Shown piece after piece: positions 1 through 9,348 of a stretch of DNA of 64,000 nt. This stretch comes from an uncultured Prevotella sp. (lineage in GTDB: Bacteria > Bacteroidota > Bacteroidia > Bacteroidales > Bacteroidaceae). The notes beneath the pieces were generated by a model that saw only the letters and a program-made list of their open reading frames with translations, searched no databases and was not told the DNA's origin. Every line of letters starts with the position of its first letter. Within the stretch, counting starts at the first letter, position 1. Where the stretch lies: positions 25,980-89,979 of the forward strand of contig CALUEY010000038.1 in NCBI GenBank assembly GCA_944319915.1. The letters are read 5' to 3'. A program made the position numbers and the translations under genes.

Positions 1-13
1 GGCTAAATCAACC

Positions 14-40
14 TTTGTGCTTAAGCCAAGTTGGCACAAA
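14..40. terminator. Possible hairpin at window edge
   Basis: A 7-bp inverted repeat, TTTGTGC at 14-20 and GCACAAA at 34-40 with a 13-nt loop. It may end the gene left of the window. Stem is short, so this is weak. Confidence 0.25.
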
Positions 41-111
41 ACTTCATGATGTGCGCGCACAATATTTTCACGACCTACATGGATATATAGATTAATATGT
101 GTAATTTTGCA

Positions 112-119
112 GGCAAAAA
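112..119 (+). promoter_or_regulatory. -7 box (TAATTTTG) of HAD gene
   Basis: TAATTTTG matches the Bacteroidetes -7 consensus TAnnTTTG. No clear TTTG -33 box is seen. The predicted start of transcription lies only about 6 nt before the ATG at 130. Confidence 0.5.
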
Positions 120-129
120 CAAAATATAA

Positions 130-780
130 ATGGAAAAGAAACTAAAAGCGGCATTGTTTGACCTCGATGGTGTCGTATTCGACACAGAGCCGCAGTACAC
201 GGAGTTTTGGGGAAGCCAGTGCCGCGAATTTCACCCGGAGCGGCCAAACCTGGAGCAGGAAATAAAAGGCCAAACGCTGACACAAATATATGACAAGTAC
301 TTCAATGGGGCGCTTGTTGCCCAAAGGCCGCTCATAACATCGCGCCTAAACGAATTTGAACGGCAGATGAAGTTTGAATACATTGCCGGAATAGAAAGGC
401 TCATCGGCGAACTGCATGCCAACGGAGTTGGCACCGCTGTGGTTACAAGTTCTAACATCGCCAAGATGGAGGCTGTATACGACAAACGGCCGGAGTTCAA
501 GCGTCTGTTCGACGAAATCCTTACCGCAGAGGACTTTGAGCGCAGTAAGCCTGATCCCGATTGCTATTTGAAGGCCGCTTTGCGCTTTGGGGCAGACAGC
601 AGCGAGTGCATAGTGTTCGAAGACAGCTTCAACGGATTGAAATCGGGCCGTGCTGCACGCATGAAAGTGATAGGCCTGGCAACAACCAATCCGGCAGATG
701 CCATTGCCCCGTATTCTGATTTGGTGATAACCAACTATACAAGCATTGGCTATAGGCATTGCCTCGAATTGCTGGGCTGA
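130..780 (+). CDS. HAD family hydrolase, beta-phosphoglucomutase-like
   Basis: A 216-residue haloacid dehalogenase subfamily IA phosphatase, expected to be cytosolic and to act on a small phosphorylated metabolite, probably a sugar phosphate. Motif I is FDLDGVVFDTE with nucleophile Asp11 and acid/base Asp13. Motif II is VVTSS in the middle, motif III the Lys of RSKPDPDCY, and motif IV the Asp of VFEDSFNGLKSG. The cap domain lies between motifs I and II, as in beta-phosphoglucomutase. Length is normal for the family. It stands alone, with a -7 box just upstream and a separate promoter for the next gene. The fold and catalytic class are clear; the substrate cannot be told from the sequence. Confidence 0.9.
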   Translation: MEKKLKAALFDLDGVVFDTEPQYTEFWGSQCREFHPERPNLEQEIKGQTLTQIYDKYFNGALVAQRPLITSRLNEFERQMKFEYIAGIERLIGELHANGVGTAVVTSSNIAKMEAVYDKRPEFKRLFDEILTAEDFERSKPDPDCYLKAALRFGADSSECIVFEDSFNGLKSGRAARMKVIGLATTNPADAIAPYSDLVITNYTSIGYRHCLELLG

Positions 781-825
781 ATGGCGTCATAGGTTCAAAA
801 CCACGTTACATATTGAAAGAAAAAT

Positions 826-856
826 TTTGCCCATTTCACAAATTGCTGTAACTTTG
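826..856 (+). promoter_or_regulatory. Promoter of panB
   Basis: TTTG at 826-829, a 19-bp spacer, then TAACTTTG at 849-856: a full match to the Bacteroidetes -33/-7 promoter. Leader to the ATG at 886 is about 25 nt. Confidence 0.75.
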
Positions 857-885
857 CACTCCGTAAAATTTAAAAATCTCTATTT

Positions 886-1707
886 ATGGCTGGATATTTG
901 GTAAGCGACACCCGCAAGGTGACTACGCATCGTTTTTTGGAGATGAAGCAAAAGGGCGAGAAGATTTCCATGCTTACATCTTACGATTTCACTACGGCCG
1001 GCATAGTTGATGCCGCTGGCGTTGATGGAATATTGGTAGGTGACTCGGCCTCAAACGTCATGGCCGGCAACGGAACGACGCTCCCTATAACCATCGACCA
1101 GATGATTTACCACGCCAGTTCCGTCGTGAAAGCTGTAAAGCGCGCCTTAGTCGTTTGCGACATGCCTTTCGGAAGCTATCAGGCAGGTGGCATTGACGGG
1201 GTGAAAAACGCCATACGCATCATGAAGGAGAGCGGCTGCGACGCACTGAAAATAGAGGGTGGGGCAGAGATCATCGACACCGTGAAGCGCATTCTTGATG
1301 CAGGCATACCTGTAATGGGGCACTTGGGCCTGACTCCGCAGAGCATCAATAAGTTCGGCACTTATGCCGTAAGGGCAAAAGAGGAGCAAGAGGCCAACAA
1401 GCTCATTTCCGATGCCAAGGCACTTGCAGATGCAGGATGTTTTGCCATAACACTTGAAAAAGTGCCTGCAAAGTTGGCTACACTTGTCACAAGGGAGGTG
1501 GCAGTACCAATAATAGGCATAGGCGCCGGCAACGGAACTGATGGCCAAGTGCTCGTTGTGGCCGATATGCTTGGCATGACGAAAGGCTTCAATCCACGTT
1601 TCCTGCGGCGATATGCCGACCTTAATACGGTCATGACCGATGCCATTGGCAACTATGTCCGCGACGTAAAAACGTCAGACTTCCCCAGCGAAGCTGAGTC
1701 ATATTAG
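886..1707 (+). CDS. panB: 3-methyl-2-oxobutanoate hydroxymethyltransferase
   Basis: Transfers a hydroxymethyl group from 5,10-methylene-tetrahydrofolate to 3-methyl-2-oxobutanoate, giving ketopantoate, the first committed step of pantothenate (and so coenzyme A) synthesis. The 273 residues form one TIM-barrel domain of normal length. The metal and substrate signatures are visible: VGDS at 51-54, the Bacteroidetes-type [14 protein letters not shown] after it, the CDMPFGSY stretch near 91-98, catalytic Glu191 in ITLEKVPA, and [14 protein letters not shown] at 211-224. It is first in a two-gene unit with an MFS transporter 15 bp downstream and has its own well-matched promoter. panC and panD are not in the window. 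Confidence 0.96.
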   Translation: MAGYLVSDTRKVTTHRFLEMKQKGEKISMLTSYDFTTAGIVDAAGVDGILVGDSASNVMAGNGTTLPITIDQMIYHASSVVKAVKRALVVCDMPFGSYQAGGIDGVKNAIRIMKESGCDALKIEGGAEIIDTVKRILDAGIPVMGHLGLTPQSINKFGTYAVRAKEEQEANKLISDAKALADAGCFAITLEKVPAKLATLVTREVAVPIIGIGAGNGTDGQVLVVADMLGMTKGFNPRFLRRYADLNTVMTDAIGNYVRDVKTSDFPSEAESY

Positions 1708-1722
1708 TTAGATAAAAGCCAG

Positions 1723-2898
1723 ATGAACACCCAAAACACGGCAATACACATCAAGATATGGCACAAGGAATTCTGGCTGATGTCTATTGCCACATTTCTG
1801 TTGTCAGCATCGGTTTACATCCAAGTGCCTGCCCTGTCGCAATGGCTGTTTGAGACGGGCTTGCCGCCTGTTGAGGTGGGGTGCGTCCTCGGTGTGTTTG
1901 GCATAGGAATGTTTGCCCTTGGTGCGTTCTGCTCTTTTTGGGTGCAGCGTTTCCGGCGCAACATGGTGTGCATTTGGGCCATTGTCGGCATGATGGCTTG
2001 CACTGCTGGCCTGCTATATGCAGACCGGACGGCGGGTTTCTTGACGCTTTCTTTTGCCATGTCAATGGCACGATTTGCACTTGGCGCGTTTTACGGACTG
2101 GCTCAGATGGTGTTGTGCAGCACTCTGATAATAGACACAACTGAGTCTTTTCAGCGTACAGAAGCAAATCACATTTCATCGTGGTTTGCGCGCTTTGCGC
2201 TGCCCCTCGGCCCACTTGTTGGCCTTATGGCATACTGTTCGTTCGGCTTTAGTGGGGCCATGGTGACTTCAATGGGTTGCGCTTTGGCCGCAATAGTGCT
2301 TATTTGCATGGTGAAATTCCCGTTTAAGGCACCAGAGGAAAACTCCAAAGTAATAAGGCTCGACCGGTTTTACCTTCCTCAAGGCACATTGCTCTTTGTC
2401 AACCTGCTTATCTTTACCGGCATAATAGGCTTGCTGTTCGCCACCCAACCTACGCCTACGTTTTATGCCATGATGCTGGCAGGCTTTGCCCTTGCCTTGC
2501 TCTCGCAGCGGTTTGTGTTCAGTAATGCCGAACTGAAAAGCGAGGTGGTGACCGGCCTTATCCTGATAGTAATATCACTTACAGCCATGCTGACAAGGTC
2601 GCAAGCCATCGTGGCATATATGTCTCCTTTGTTCCTTGGGTGCGGCACTGGTATCATAGGCGCGCGTTTCCTTTTGTTCTTCATAAAGTTAAGCAAGCAC
2701 TGCCAGCGTGGAACATCGCAAAGCACATTCCTCCTTGGTTGGGAAGCGGGCATTTCGCTCGGAATGTGCGCCGGATTCGCATTCTTCCATGATGACGGCA
2801 AGGCATTGCTGGCTTATGCCTTGGCCCTTGCTGTCGTCACCTTGGTACTTTATGTTGCGGTGACCCACAAGTGGTATATGGCCAACAAGAACCGATAA
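1723..2898 (+). CDS. MFS transporter
   Basis: A 391-residue inner-membrane protein whose hydropathy fits 12 transmembrane segments, as in the major facilitator superfamily. The N-terminal half carries alternating hydrophobic helices and short basic loops (for example VQRFRRN near residue 75), and a longer polar central loop separates the two halves around residue 205. The start lies 15 bp after panB, so the two are probably co-transcribed. That suggests export or import of something linked to panB metabolism, but the sequence does not reveal the substrate. It converges on the AddB-like gene with only 6 bp between the two stop codons and no terminator in the gap. Confidence 0.85.
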   Translation: MNTQNTAIHIKIWHKEFWLMSIATFLLSASVYIQVPALSQWLFETGLPPVEVGCVLGVFGIGMFALGAFCSFWVQRFRRNMVCIWAIVGMMACTAGLLYADRTAGFLTLSFAMSMARFALGAFYGLAQMVLCSTLIIDTTESFQRTEANHISSWFARFALPLGPLVGLMAYCSFGFSGAMVTSMGCALAAIVLICMVKFPFKAPEENSKVIRLDRFYLPQGTLLFVNLLIFTGIIGLLFATQPTPTFYAMMLAGFALALLSQRFVFSNAELKSEVVTGLILIVISLTAMLTRSQAIVAYMSPLFLGCGTGIIGARFLLFFIKLSKHCQRGTSQSTFLLGWEAGISLGMCAGFAFFHDDGKALLAYALALAVVTLVLYVAVTHKWYMANKNR

Positions 2899-2904
2899 GC
2901 AGAA

Positions 2905-5811
2905 TCATGCTCCGCAGATGCGTGAGTAAGGGCAGTTCTTGCAGATGTTTTCATCGGATGTTGGGGCAAATGGCATTTCGGGGTTGAACATTTCATCAAC
3001 CTTTACCTTGAGGCTTCCCATAAAAGCAGTGTGATACTCCTCGGCATCAATAATAGGTTTCTTGCCGAAAAGCAGCGTTGGGTCATAGCCTTCTCCTACG
3101 GTGTGCTGGATGAAGAGCAAGGCGGGGCTTGTAGGCCACTTGCCTTTGTTTAAGTCTGCATTCCGCCCTACAATCATGCTGTAGAGCATGGCTTGCAGAT
3201 AATAGTCGCTGTGTTCTTTTAGCATTGCAGGGTCAAACACCGCCTCCAAGTCAGACAGAGGCTTTATCTTGCGCCCGCCAGTCTTGTAGTCTACAACACG
3301 CAGGCGTTTGCCTTCCTTGCCGTCAACAAGGTCTATACGGTCTACCCTGCCGCCAATCATTGTTGTAAAGCGGTTCGCACCTGAGCTTACTTCAAAGGGG
3401 GCTGCAACATCGGTTTCAAGGCCAATGATGCTGAACGGCGCCTGCTCAATGTCAACCTCTACCAAACGGTGCAAATACATCGCAATGACCTTTCGGTTTA
3501 TCAACTGTAGTCCGTTGTATTCAGGCTTCCTTATAGCCCCGTTGAAAAGCTCGTCATTGAAAGCCTCGTCAACAGCTTGCTCAATGCTGACGCTCGATTT
3601 TAGCAGTGCTTGCAACATACTTTTAGTAATTTGTCCGCCTGATGCAGACAGGTGTTCATATAGCTTTTGTGCCGCACTGTGGAAAATATTGCCGAACACG
3701 CGGTTGTCTATGCTGTCGTCATCTTCCGTTAGCTCCTTTATCCCGCACACGTAATTGAAATAAAACTGGAGCTGGCAGCGCATATACCTGTTGATGGCTG
3801 ATGGGGTAAGCAGCGCAGTTTCTTGGCTTGCTGGCGACTGACTGACATCAAACCTTGAAAGAAGGCGTGTCATGATTTCGGCTGTCTTAGGCATTTCCGC
3901 ACGGGCCGTCAGTGTGGGTACTTGCCCTGATTGCAGCCTCTTTTGTTCTATTACATGGCTGCTTTCAATCATTATTTGCGACATGAACCTGCTCATCTCG
4001 CCTGTACTTGAGTTACTTACAGACTCGTTGTACATGATTGTTATGTCTGAGGCCCGCTGAAGCAAGCGGTGGAAATAATATGAATACACAGCTACTTTGT
4101 TGTCGATGGTTGTCAGTCCGTACGCTTTGCGCAGGCTGTATGGTATGAATGAAGTGTCGCCAAGGCCTTTGGGCATATTTCCTTCATTGCATGACAGGAT
4201 GAGCAAATGGTCAAAGTCGAGGTTTCTGGTCTCCAGCACTCCCATCACTTGCACACCAACAGCAGGTTCGCCATGGAACGGAATGCTTGTAGTTTGTATT
4301 ATCTGGTTCATCAAGCGTTGGAGCGTGTTCACGTCAACAAGCAAGTCACGTGAGGTGATAAGCCCGTCAAGCCGGTTCAGCAGTGTGTACATCCTGAACA
4401 GCGACTCTTGAAACAGAGGGTCGGTTACGCCAACCGAATTCCTTGCCACGAGCCTTAGCAGCCGTATCAGCCAAGAGGTCAGTCGGCCAGACAGAGGCAC
4501 ATCTTCGTTGTTCATGTCTATGCCGCCAAACAACAATTCTGTGCCTTCATCGATGCAAAGCTCCTTTCTGCCAGGATAATATACCTTGCCGTCTTTGTTC
4601 AAGCGCTGGTATAAATCACCATATTGCGCTGATATATAGTGCATGTATGGGTGATTGAGCATCATATTGACATGATGTAGCCTATACCTGTCGCGGTTTG
4701 GGGAATAGCCAATGATCTGCAAGGCCACCAATACACGTATAAACGACGTTAATGGCGACTGGATAAGTGGGTAGCCGGTTGTGATGTTAACTTCCCCAAC
4801 ATCATCCGGAAGGCTATGTATGACTGCCTTCAAAAGACTTTCATCGCATAAAACGACAGCTGTTTTTCTGCCGTCGGCAATGCGCTTTCCACTTTTCAGC
4901 CATTTGCTTGCATATCTTGCTTGAATCGTTTCTGTGGAAGCAGAGATGTAGGTTATTGATTTTCGGGAGTCAAAGTTGCAGTATATGTCGGTAGATGAAG
5001 TGTCCAGTTCATTTGGGAAATCGGCAAGATAGCTAGCGATATAATGTCCGGCTTCATTCTGTATGCTTTTGTCCGAAGGCATATAATAGCTGTCAAAGTC
5101 CCAATAAAACTTGGCTTGCCCACTTGCCTTGAGACGCTTGAACAAGTTGCTCTCAACTTTGTGCAATAGATTGAAGCCAACAAACAGATAGCGTTCATGT
5201 TCAAAAACAATGCTTTCGTCAGTGGCCACGCTTCTGTACAATGCGCCTTCGTAGGCCAGGCCTTGGCTTGCAAGCCGCGTGTTGAAAGAAAGGTATATAT
5301 CATACAGCTTACTCCAAAGTCTTATGAACCGCTCTTTAAGCTCAGAATTGTGCTCTTCGGAGAAGTTGTTGAAGAACTTTTTGATGGCCTCAACCTGCAC
5401 CTCACTAAGATAGGACACTCCGTCAAGCTCATGGATGTCGCGCAGGTTGGCAAATACCTTGTCTGCCTCAGCCATGTTCTTGTCGAGGTCGTCAAAGTCT
5501 GAAAGCAGCAGCTGGCCCCATCCGTAGAAGTGATCAAGCGGCTCGTCGATGCCAGTGCATTCCCTGAAACTCTTGTGGAGGTCGCAAACAAGTTTTATGT
5601 CATCGCCCACAACGAGCTTGGAATGGCTTCTGAACAAATCGCTGATTGTAATGTAAGCCGGACTCCAGAGCGGCTTGCCGGCAGCGTGCGCAAGGTAATC
5701 GTTGAGGAACAATGATGCGCGCTTGTTAGGGAACACCACTACTGTGTCGGCAAGTTCAGTGCCGTATTTGCCGATTATGTCTTCTGCCACGTACTCAAGA
5801 AATGATTTCAT
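2905..5811 (-). CDS. AddB-like helicase-nuclease subunit, PD-(D/E)XK
   Basis: A 968-residue partner of the AddA-like protein upstream; together they should process double-strand DNA ends for RecA-dependent repair. The C-terminal nuclease has the motif DYKTG with Asp841, preceded by RVDRIDLV. Four cysteines fit the AddB Fe-S staple: Cys679 in the NRYMRC stretch and Cys957, Cys960 and Cys966 in the CKNCPYSRIC tail. The N-terminal part (VVVFPNKRASLFLNDYL) resembles the inactivated helicase core of AddB, with no usable Walker A. The gene overlaps the upstream AddA-like gene by 4 bp, which implies translational coupling. The family is divergent, so it may be listed only as a PD-(D/E)XK nuclease family protein. 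Confidence 0.88.
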   Translation of the reverse strand: MKSFLEYVAEDIIGKYGTELADTVVVFPNKRASLFLNDYLAHAAGKPLWSPAYITISDLFRSHSKLVVGDDIKLVCDLHKSFRECTGIDEPLDHFYGWGQLLLSDFDDLDKNMAEADKVFANLRDIHELDGVSYLSEVQVEAIKKFFNNFSEEHNSELKERFIRLWSKLYDIYLSFNTRLASQGLAYEGALYRSVATDESIVFEHERYLFVGFNLLHKVESNLFKRLKASGQAKFYWDFDSYYMPSDKSIQNEAGHYIASYLADFPNELDTSSTDIYCNFDSRKSITYISASTETIQARYASKWLKSGKRIADGRKTAVVLCDESLLKAVIHSLPDDVGEVNITTGYPLIQSPLTSFIRVLVALQIIGYSPNRDRYRLHHVNMMLNHPYMHYISAQYGDLYQRLNKDGKVYYPGRKELCIDEGTELLFGGIDMNNEDVPLSGRLTSWLIRLLRLVARNSVGVTDPLFQESLFRMYTLLNRLDGLITSRDLLVDVNTLQRLMNQIIQTTSIPFHGEPAVGVQVMGVLETRNLDFDHLLILSCNEGNMPKGLGDTSFIPYSLRKAYGLTTIDNKVAVYSYYFHRLLQRASDITIMYNESVSNSSTGEMSRFMSQIMIESSHVIEQKRLQSGQVPTLTARAEMPKTAEIMTRLLSRFDVSQSPASQETALLTPSAINRYMRCQLQFYFNYVCGIKELTEDDDSIDNRVFGNIFHSAAQKLYEHLSASGGQITKSMLQALLKSSVSIEQAVDEAFNDELFNGAIRKPEYNGLQLINRKVIAMYLHRLVEVDIEQAPFSIIGLETDVAAPFEVSSGANRFTTMIGGRVDRIDLVDGKEGKRLRVVDYKTGGRKIKPLSDLEAVFDPAMLKEHSDYYLQAMLYSMIVGRNADLNKGKWPTSPALLFIQHTVGEGYDPTLLFGKKPIIDAEEYHTAFMGSLKVKVDEMFNPEMPFAPTSDENICKNCPYSRICGA

Positions 5812-8800
5812 GCTTTCTCCTTTACCTCTTCTATTATGTTATTATATACATACCAAATATATCCCTTCACATCATCATGCCCCATGGATACGAGCAAACG
5901 CATATACTCGGCCACTTGGAAATGATGCTCTGCACGGGGGGCACCAAACTTAAAGTCGACCACTACCATGCGTTTGCCGTCGGTCATCACTCTGTCCGGG
6001 CGACGTTCCACAACCCGTCCGCTTTCATCAAGAGACAATATAGTACACTCATTGAATAAAGTCCAACGACTGGAAAACCAATCTTTCACCCTGTCGTCAG
6101 CCAGGCGTTTGCGCAGCAAATTGATTATATGCTGTGGCGTTGGGCCATAGCTGGGCAACACTCCGTCTGCCCTCAATTGCCCTAATGCTTTGTCAACGTC
6201 ATCTGATGTAGCAATTGTAGAGAACACTCTGTGCAGAATGGCGCCAGTCTTAATGTAGTCTGCATTTTTATCAGGCTCGTCGGGAGCGTCAACGAACTCA
6301 TGGCTTTTGTTGCTTTGCTTGAATTCGGTTTTGTTGGCAAATGTCTCAAGTTCAAGCTCTTCGATGCTGCGGGATGCCAGGAACGGATTGGCCGATTGCC
6401 CCCTTGACTTTGTGCGTGAAACACAGAGGCTGCCATAGCAGAATGAAATGTCATTCTCTTTTCCCTCGGGGAAGTTGAGTTCGGCAGTCTCCAAAGCCTT
6501 GGCAACCTGCGGCAAGCACACCTGAAGCAACTCAGAGCGAGAATTGGATGCATCCCTACGGCCAATTACAAACAGATTCTTGCTTGCCCTCGTGAATGCA
6601 ACGTATAGCAAGTTGAGGTTGTCTACGCAATTTTGGAACCTCTCATTTACATATTCTTTTTCATAAATAGAGCCTTTCAGCCCACTGTTAAAATCAACAG
6701 GAACCAATGGCAGTTCATTGTATGGGGGTACGTCGGGGCTGCACCAAATGACATTGCCCGACGTCTTTTCCAGTTGCCAATCGCAAAACGGCATTATGAC
6801 ATTATCAAACTCAAGCCCCTTGCTTTTGTGGATGGATATCAGCCTTACACCTTCAAGCCTGCTGCTTTGTATTGCCTTGCCGCAGAGGCTTTCGTTCCAC
6901 TTGTCAACAAAAGCATCGATGTCTGACGAGGCTTCCTCAGTGAATTCACTCAAGCAATCGAAAAAGGCACATACGTATGCCCCTTGGTCTCCCAGCGATT
7001 TCAGCCCGAATATGTAATAAATCTGCTCTGCCAACTCATAGAGAGGCATCATGCGGAGTTTTTCAGCCTTGCCAACGTACTCCTGCGGCAACAAAGAGTC
7101 CACCCCCCGGCCCAGGGCGGCACACCCCTCAACCTTGGCATTGCCACAAGCTAAAGCTTGGTATGACTTTGCAAGATACATCTTGGCAATTTGGTCATCG
7201 GGATGTGTCAGCAAGTGCAAGGCATTGACAATTACGTTTACAGCCTGTGATGCATCGAGCCTGAAAGCTTCGTCTGACACTATCCTTACGCTTGGCATGT
7301 TTTCGGTGAAATAATTGGCAATGAGCGGTATGAAACTGTTCGTGCGCACGAGTATGGCTATTTCTGTTTGTTCAACGCCTTGTTCGAGCAGGCTGGCCAC
7401 CTTGGCAGCAACTGACTGGAGGGTGCGGCCCTGATAGTCATCGGCAGGGAGCAGCTCAATGCTCACCAAGCCATCCTCAAGCCGTTCCGTCGGTACTTGC
7501 TGGCACACATCGGCATAAGCTGAAGACAACTGTTCGACAGCATCGTTGGCGTCATCTCCCAGGCTCAAGCATTCGGAGCCTACAGCGCAGGTAAAGAAGG
7601 CATTGTTAAACTCTACAATGTTTCGCTGCGATCTGTAGTTCATACCAAGATTCCTTATCTCCATCTGCGCGGCAGGGTGGGGGAACTGACTTTCGATGCC
7701 GTTAAGCAATCTCCAGTCGCCATCGCGCCACCGGTATATGCTTTGCTTCACATCACCTACTATGATGTTCTTCGAACCGATTCGGCTCATGCAGTCTGCC
7801 AAGAGAACCTTGAAGTTTCTCCATTGGATTGTGCTTGTGTCCTGAAACTCATCTATCATGACATGGGAAAGCTGGGTGCCTATCTTTTCATAAATGAAAG
7901 GGGAATCACTGTCGCTTATCAGCGACTTCAGCAGATACTGCGTGTCGCTGAGCAGGAAGCGGTTGCACTCCTCATTCAGTTCGCGCACTTTTTTCTCAAT
8001 GCTGTTCAATAGGCGCAGCTGTTCAAGGTGGCGCAATGTAAGCTCAGCCGACTTATATCTGCACCATTGTTTTTCACGATCGGCCACAGCTTCATTCAGC
8101 AAACCGATAAGCCGATTGCGTGCCAGTTGGCATATCCTACTGCGTTCCGGGTGCGTCTTGCTTGCCCATTTATCTTCTTTCTCCAGGCAGTCTTTCACTC
8201 GCTGGCCAACCACCTTGGGATCAAATATGCCATTGCGCAGCTTGATGAAAAAGCCTGCCACCCCTGCCGACTTGTTGCTCAAGTCATCAACTGCAAGGCC
8301 CTCAGCGCTAAGTATGGCGAAGAATCGGTCGGCGTAATTGCGCATGCGTTCCTTGGCCGATTCTTTTTCCTTTCGCATCCTGCCCTTATATCTGTCGAAA
8401 AAAGAGCTTTGGCCAATTACGCTGGAAAGGGGTTTTTGAGTCTCTTTATAGAATTCCCGGAAGATGTTCTGGCCAAACGACTTGATGGCTCCGATAACAT
8501 TCCAACTCTTGTCCTCGGAGATGTTGTCCTTGATATACCCCATTATCCAGCCAAGCAATTCGTCATTTGGCTCCAGGCTCTCTATCAGTTCATCAACGGC
8601 CTGCCTCTCCACCTGCTCGTCATTAAGCTCTACACGGAGGCTGGCGGCAAGGTCGAGTTCGCGCGCAAGGTTGCGCAGTACGCTTTGGAAGAAAGAGTCG
8701 ATGGTCTCAATCCTGAATGCGTCGTAATTGTGAAGCAGCAGTTGCAGGGCAATGCCTGCGCGCCTACTGGCAAACTCTGGCGCAACGCCAAGTCCTGCAC

Positions 8801-9029
8801 ACACGGCATCCGTGTATGACTGCGAATCGTCGAGTCGCCTCCAGATGCCATACAGCTGGCTTAGGATTCTGGTTTTCATCTCTTCCGTGGCTTTGTTGGT
8901 AAACGTCACGGCCAGTATTGAGCGAAAATCCTGTGGCTTGGATATCAGCAGCTTTATGTATTCAATGGCCAGCGTGAATGTCTTGCCGCTGCCGGCACTG
9001 GCTTTGTAAACTATCAGAGGTTTGTCCAT
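5808..9029 (-). CDS. UvrD/Rep-family helicase, AddA-like (RecB type)
   Basis: A 1073-residue superfamily 1A DNA helicase with a C-terminal nuclease, the AddA half of an AddAB exonuclease. Helicase motifs in order: Walker A ASAGSGKT at 10-17, VTFTNKA at 41-47, DEFQDTS at 393-399, GDVKQSIYRWR at 425-435, then SIHKSKGLEF and LLYVAFTRA further on. Near the end RPDRV and DFKFG (Asp near 1011, Asp1025) are PD-(D/E)XK nuclease residues. A nuclease in both subunits points to AddAB rather than RecBCD. A 319-bp spacer holding a four-unit 22-bp repeat array lies upstream. No convincing promoter box was found there. Confidence 0.93.
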   Translation of the reverse strand: MDKPLIVYKASAGSGKTFTLAIEYIKLLISKPQDFRSILAVTFTNKATEEMKTRILSQLYGIWRRLDDSQSYTDAVCAGLGVAPEFASRRAGIALQLLLHNYDAFRIETIDSFFQSVLRNLARELDLAASLRVELNDEQVERQAVDELIESLEPNDELLGWIMGYIKDNISEDKSWNVIGAIKSFGQNIFREFYKETQKPLSSVIGQSSFFDRYKGRMRKEKESAKERMRNYADRFFAILSAEGLAVDDLSNKSAGVAGFFIKLRNGIFDPKVVGQRVKDCLEKEDKWASKTHPERSRICQLARNRLIGLLNEAVADREKQWCRYKSAELTLRHLEQLRLLNSIEKKVRELNEECNRFLLSDTQYLLKSLISDSDSPFIYEKIGTQLSHVMIDEFQDTSTIQWRNFKVLLADCMSRIGSKNIIVGDVKQSIYRWRDGDWRLLNGIESQFPHPAAQMEIRNLGMNYRSQRNIVEFNNAFFTCAVGSECLSLGDDANDAVEQLSSAYADVCQQVPTERLEDGLVSIELLPADDYQGRTLQSVAAKVASLLEQGVEQTEIAILVRTNSFIPLIANYFTENMPSVRIVSDEAFRLDASQAVNVIVNALHLLTHPDDQIAKMYLAKSYQALACGNAKVEGCAALGRGVDSLLPQEYVGKAEKLRMMPLYELAEQIYYIFGLKSLGDQGAYVCAFFDCLSEFTEEASSDIDAFVDKWNESLCGKAIQSSRLEGVRLISIHKSKGLEFDNVIMPFCDWQLEKTSGNVIWCSPDVPPYNELPLVPVDFNSGLKGSIYEKEYVNERFQNCVDNLNLLYVAFTRASKNLFVIGRRDASNSRSELLQVCLPQVAKALETAELNFPEGKENDISFCYGSLCVSRTKSRGQSANPFLASRSIEELELETFANKTEFKQSNKSHEFVDAPDEPDKNADYIKTGAILHRVFSTIATSDDVDKALGQLRADGVLPSYGPTPQHIINLLRKRLADDRVKDWFSSRWTLFNECTILSLDESGRVVERRPDRVMTDGKRMVVVDFKFGAPRAEHHFQVAEYMRLLVSMGHDDVKGYIWYVYNNIIEEVKEKA

Positions 9030-9124
9030 GTGTTCGTGTTCTGTGGGTTTGCATTAGCGGCTCTTTGGCTGTAAAGTGCCGCGGGGATGGTATTATTTTC
9101 GTACAAATGGCTTCCTTCTGTGCG

Positions 9125-9212
9125 CTGCGGGCGGTTTGGCTTCCTAAAACAGGCCGTTTCATCACCCCATACAGGCCGTTTGACACTGCCAAACGGGGCA
9201 TATTGAAGCGCC
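9125..9212. repeat. 22-bp repeat array, copy 1 of 6
   Basis: Four consecutive 22-bp units begin at 9125, 9147, 9169 and 9191. Units 2 and 3 share the core ACAGGCCGTTT. The first unit is degenerate (GGGCGGTTTGG), and the fourth has a CATATTGAA variant also seen in copy 3. It fills the spacer upstream of the AddA-like gene; nothing else is evident in the 9030-9348 spacer. Confidence 0.8.
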
Positions 9213-9348
9213 ATTTGCTCAATACTGAAACATGCTGGCACACAGACAGTTGGCAAAATGGGAAGCGATGCTGATAAATTTTTACATTTAATCAGCAACA
9301 TGGCACATGATGCGATGCCAGTAATCGTATGGTTGGCAGGTTGTTTGC

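Noticed and set aside
8028-8819. 263-residue plus-strand frame within the AddA-like gene
   Set aside because: Antisense to an intact helicase gene; no family resemblance.
2905-9029. AddAB-like pair as a phage-defence system
   Set aside because: Domain layout matches the housekeeping AddAB recombination nuclease, and the surroundings are core genes.
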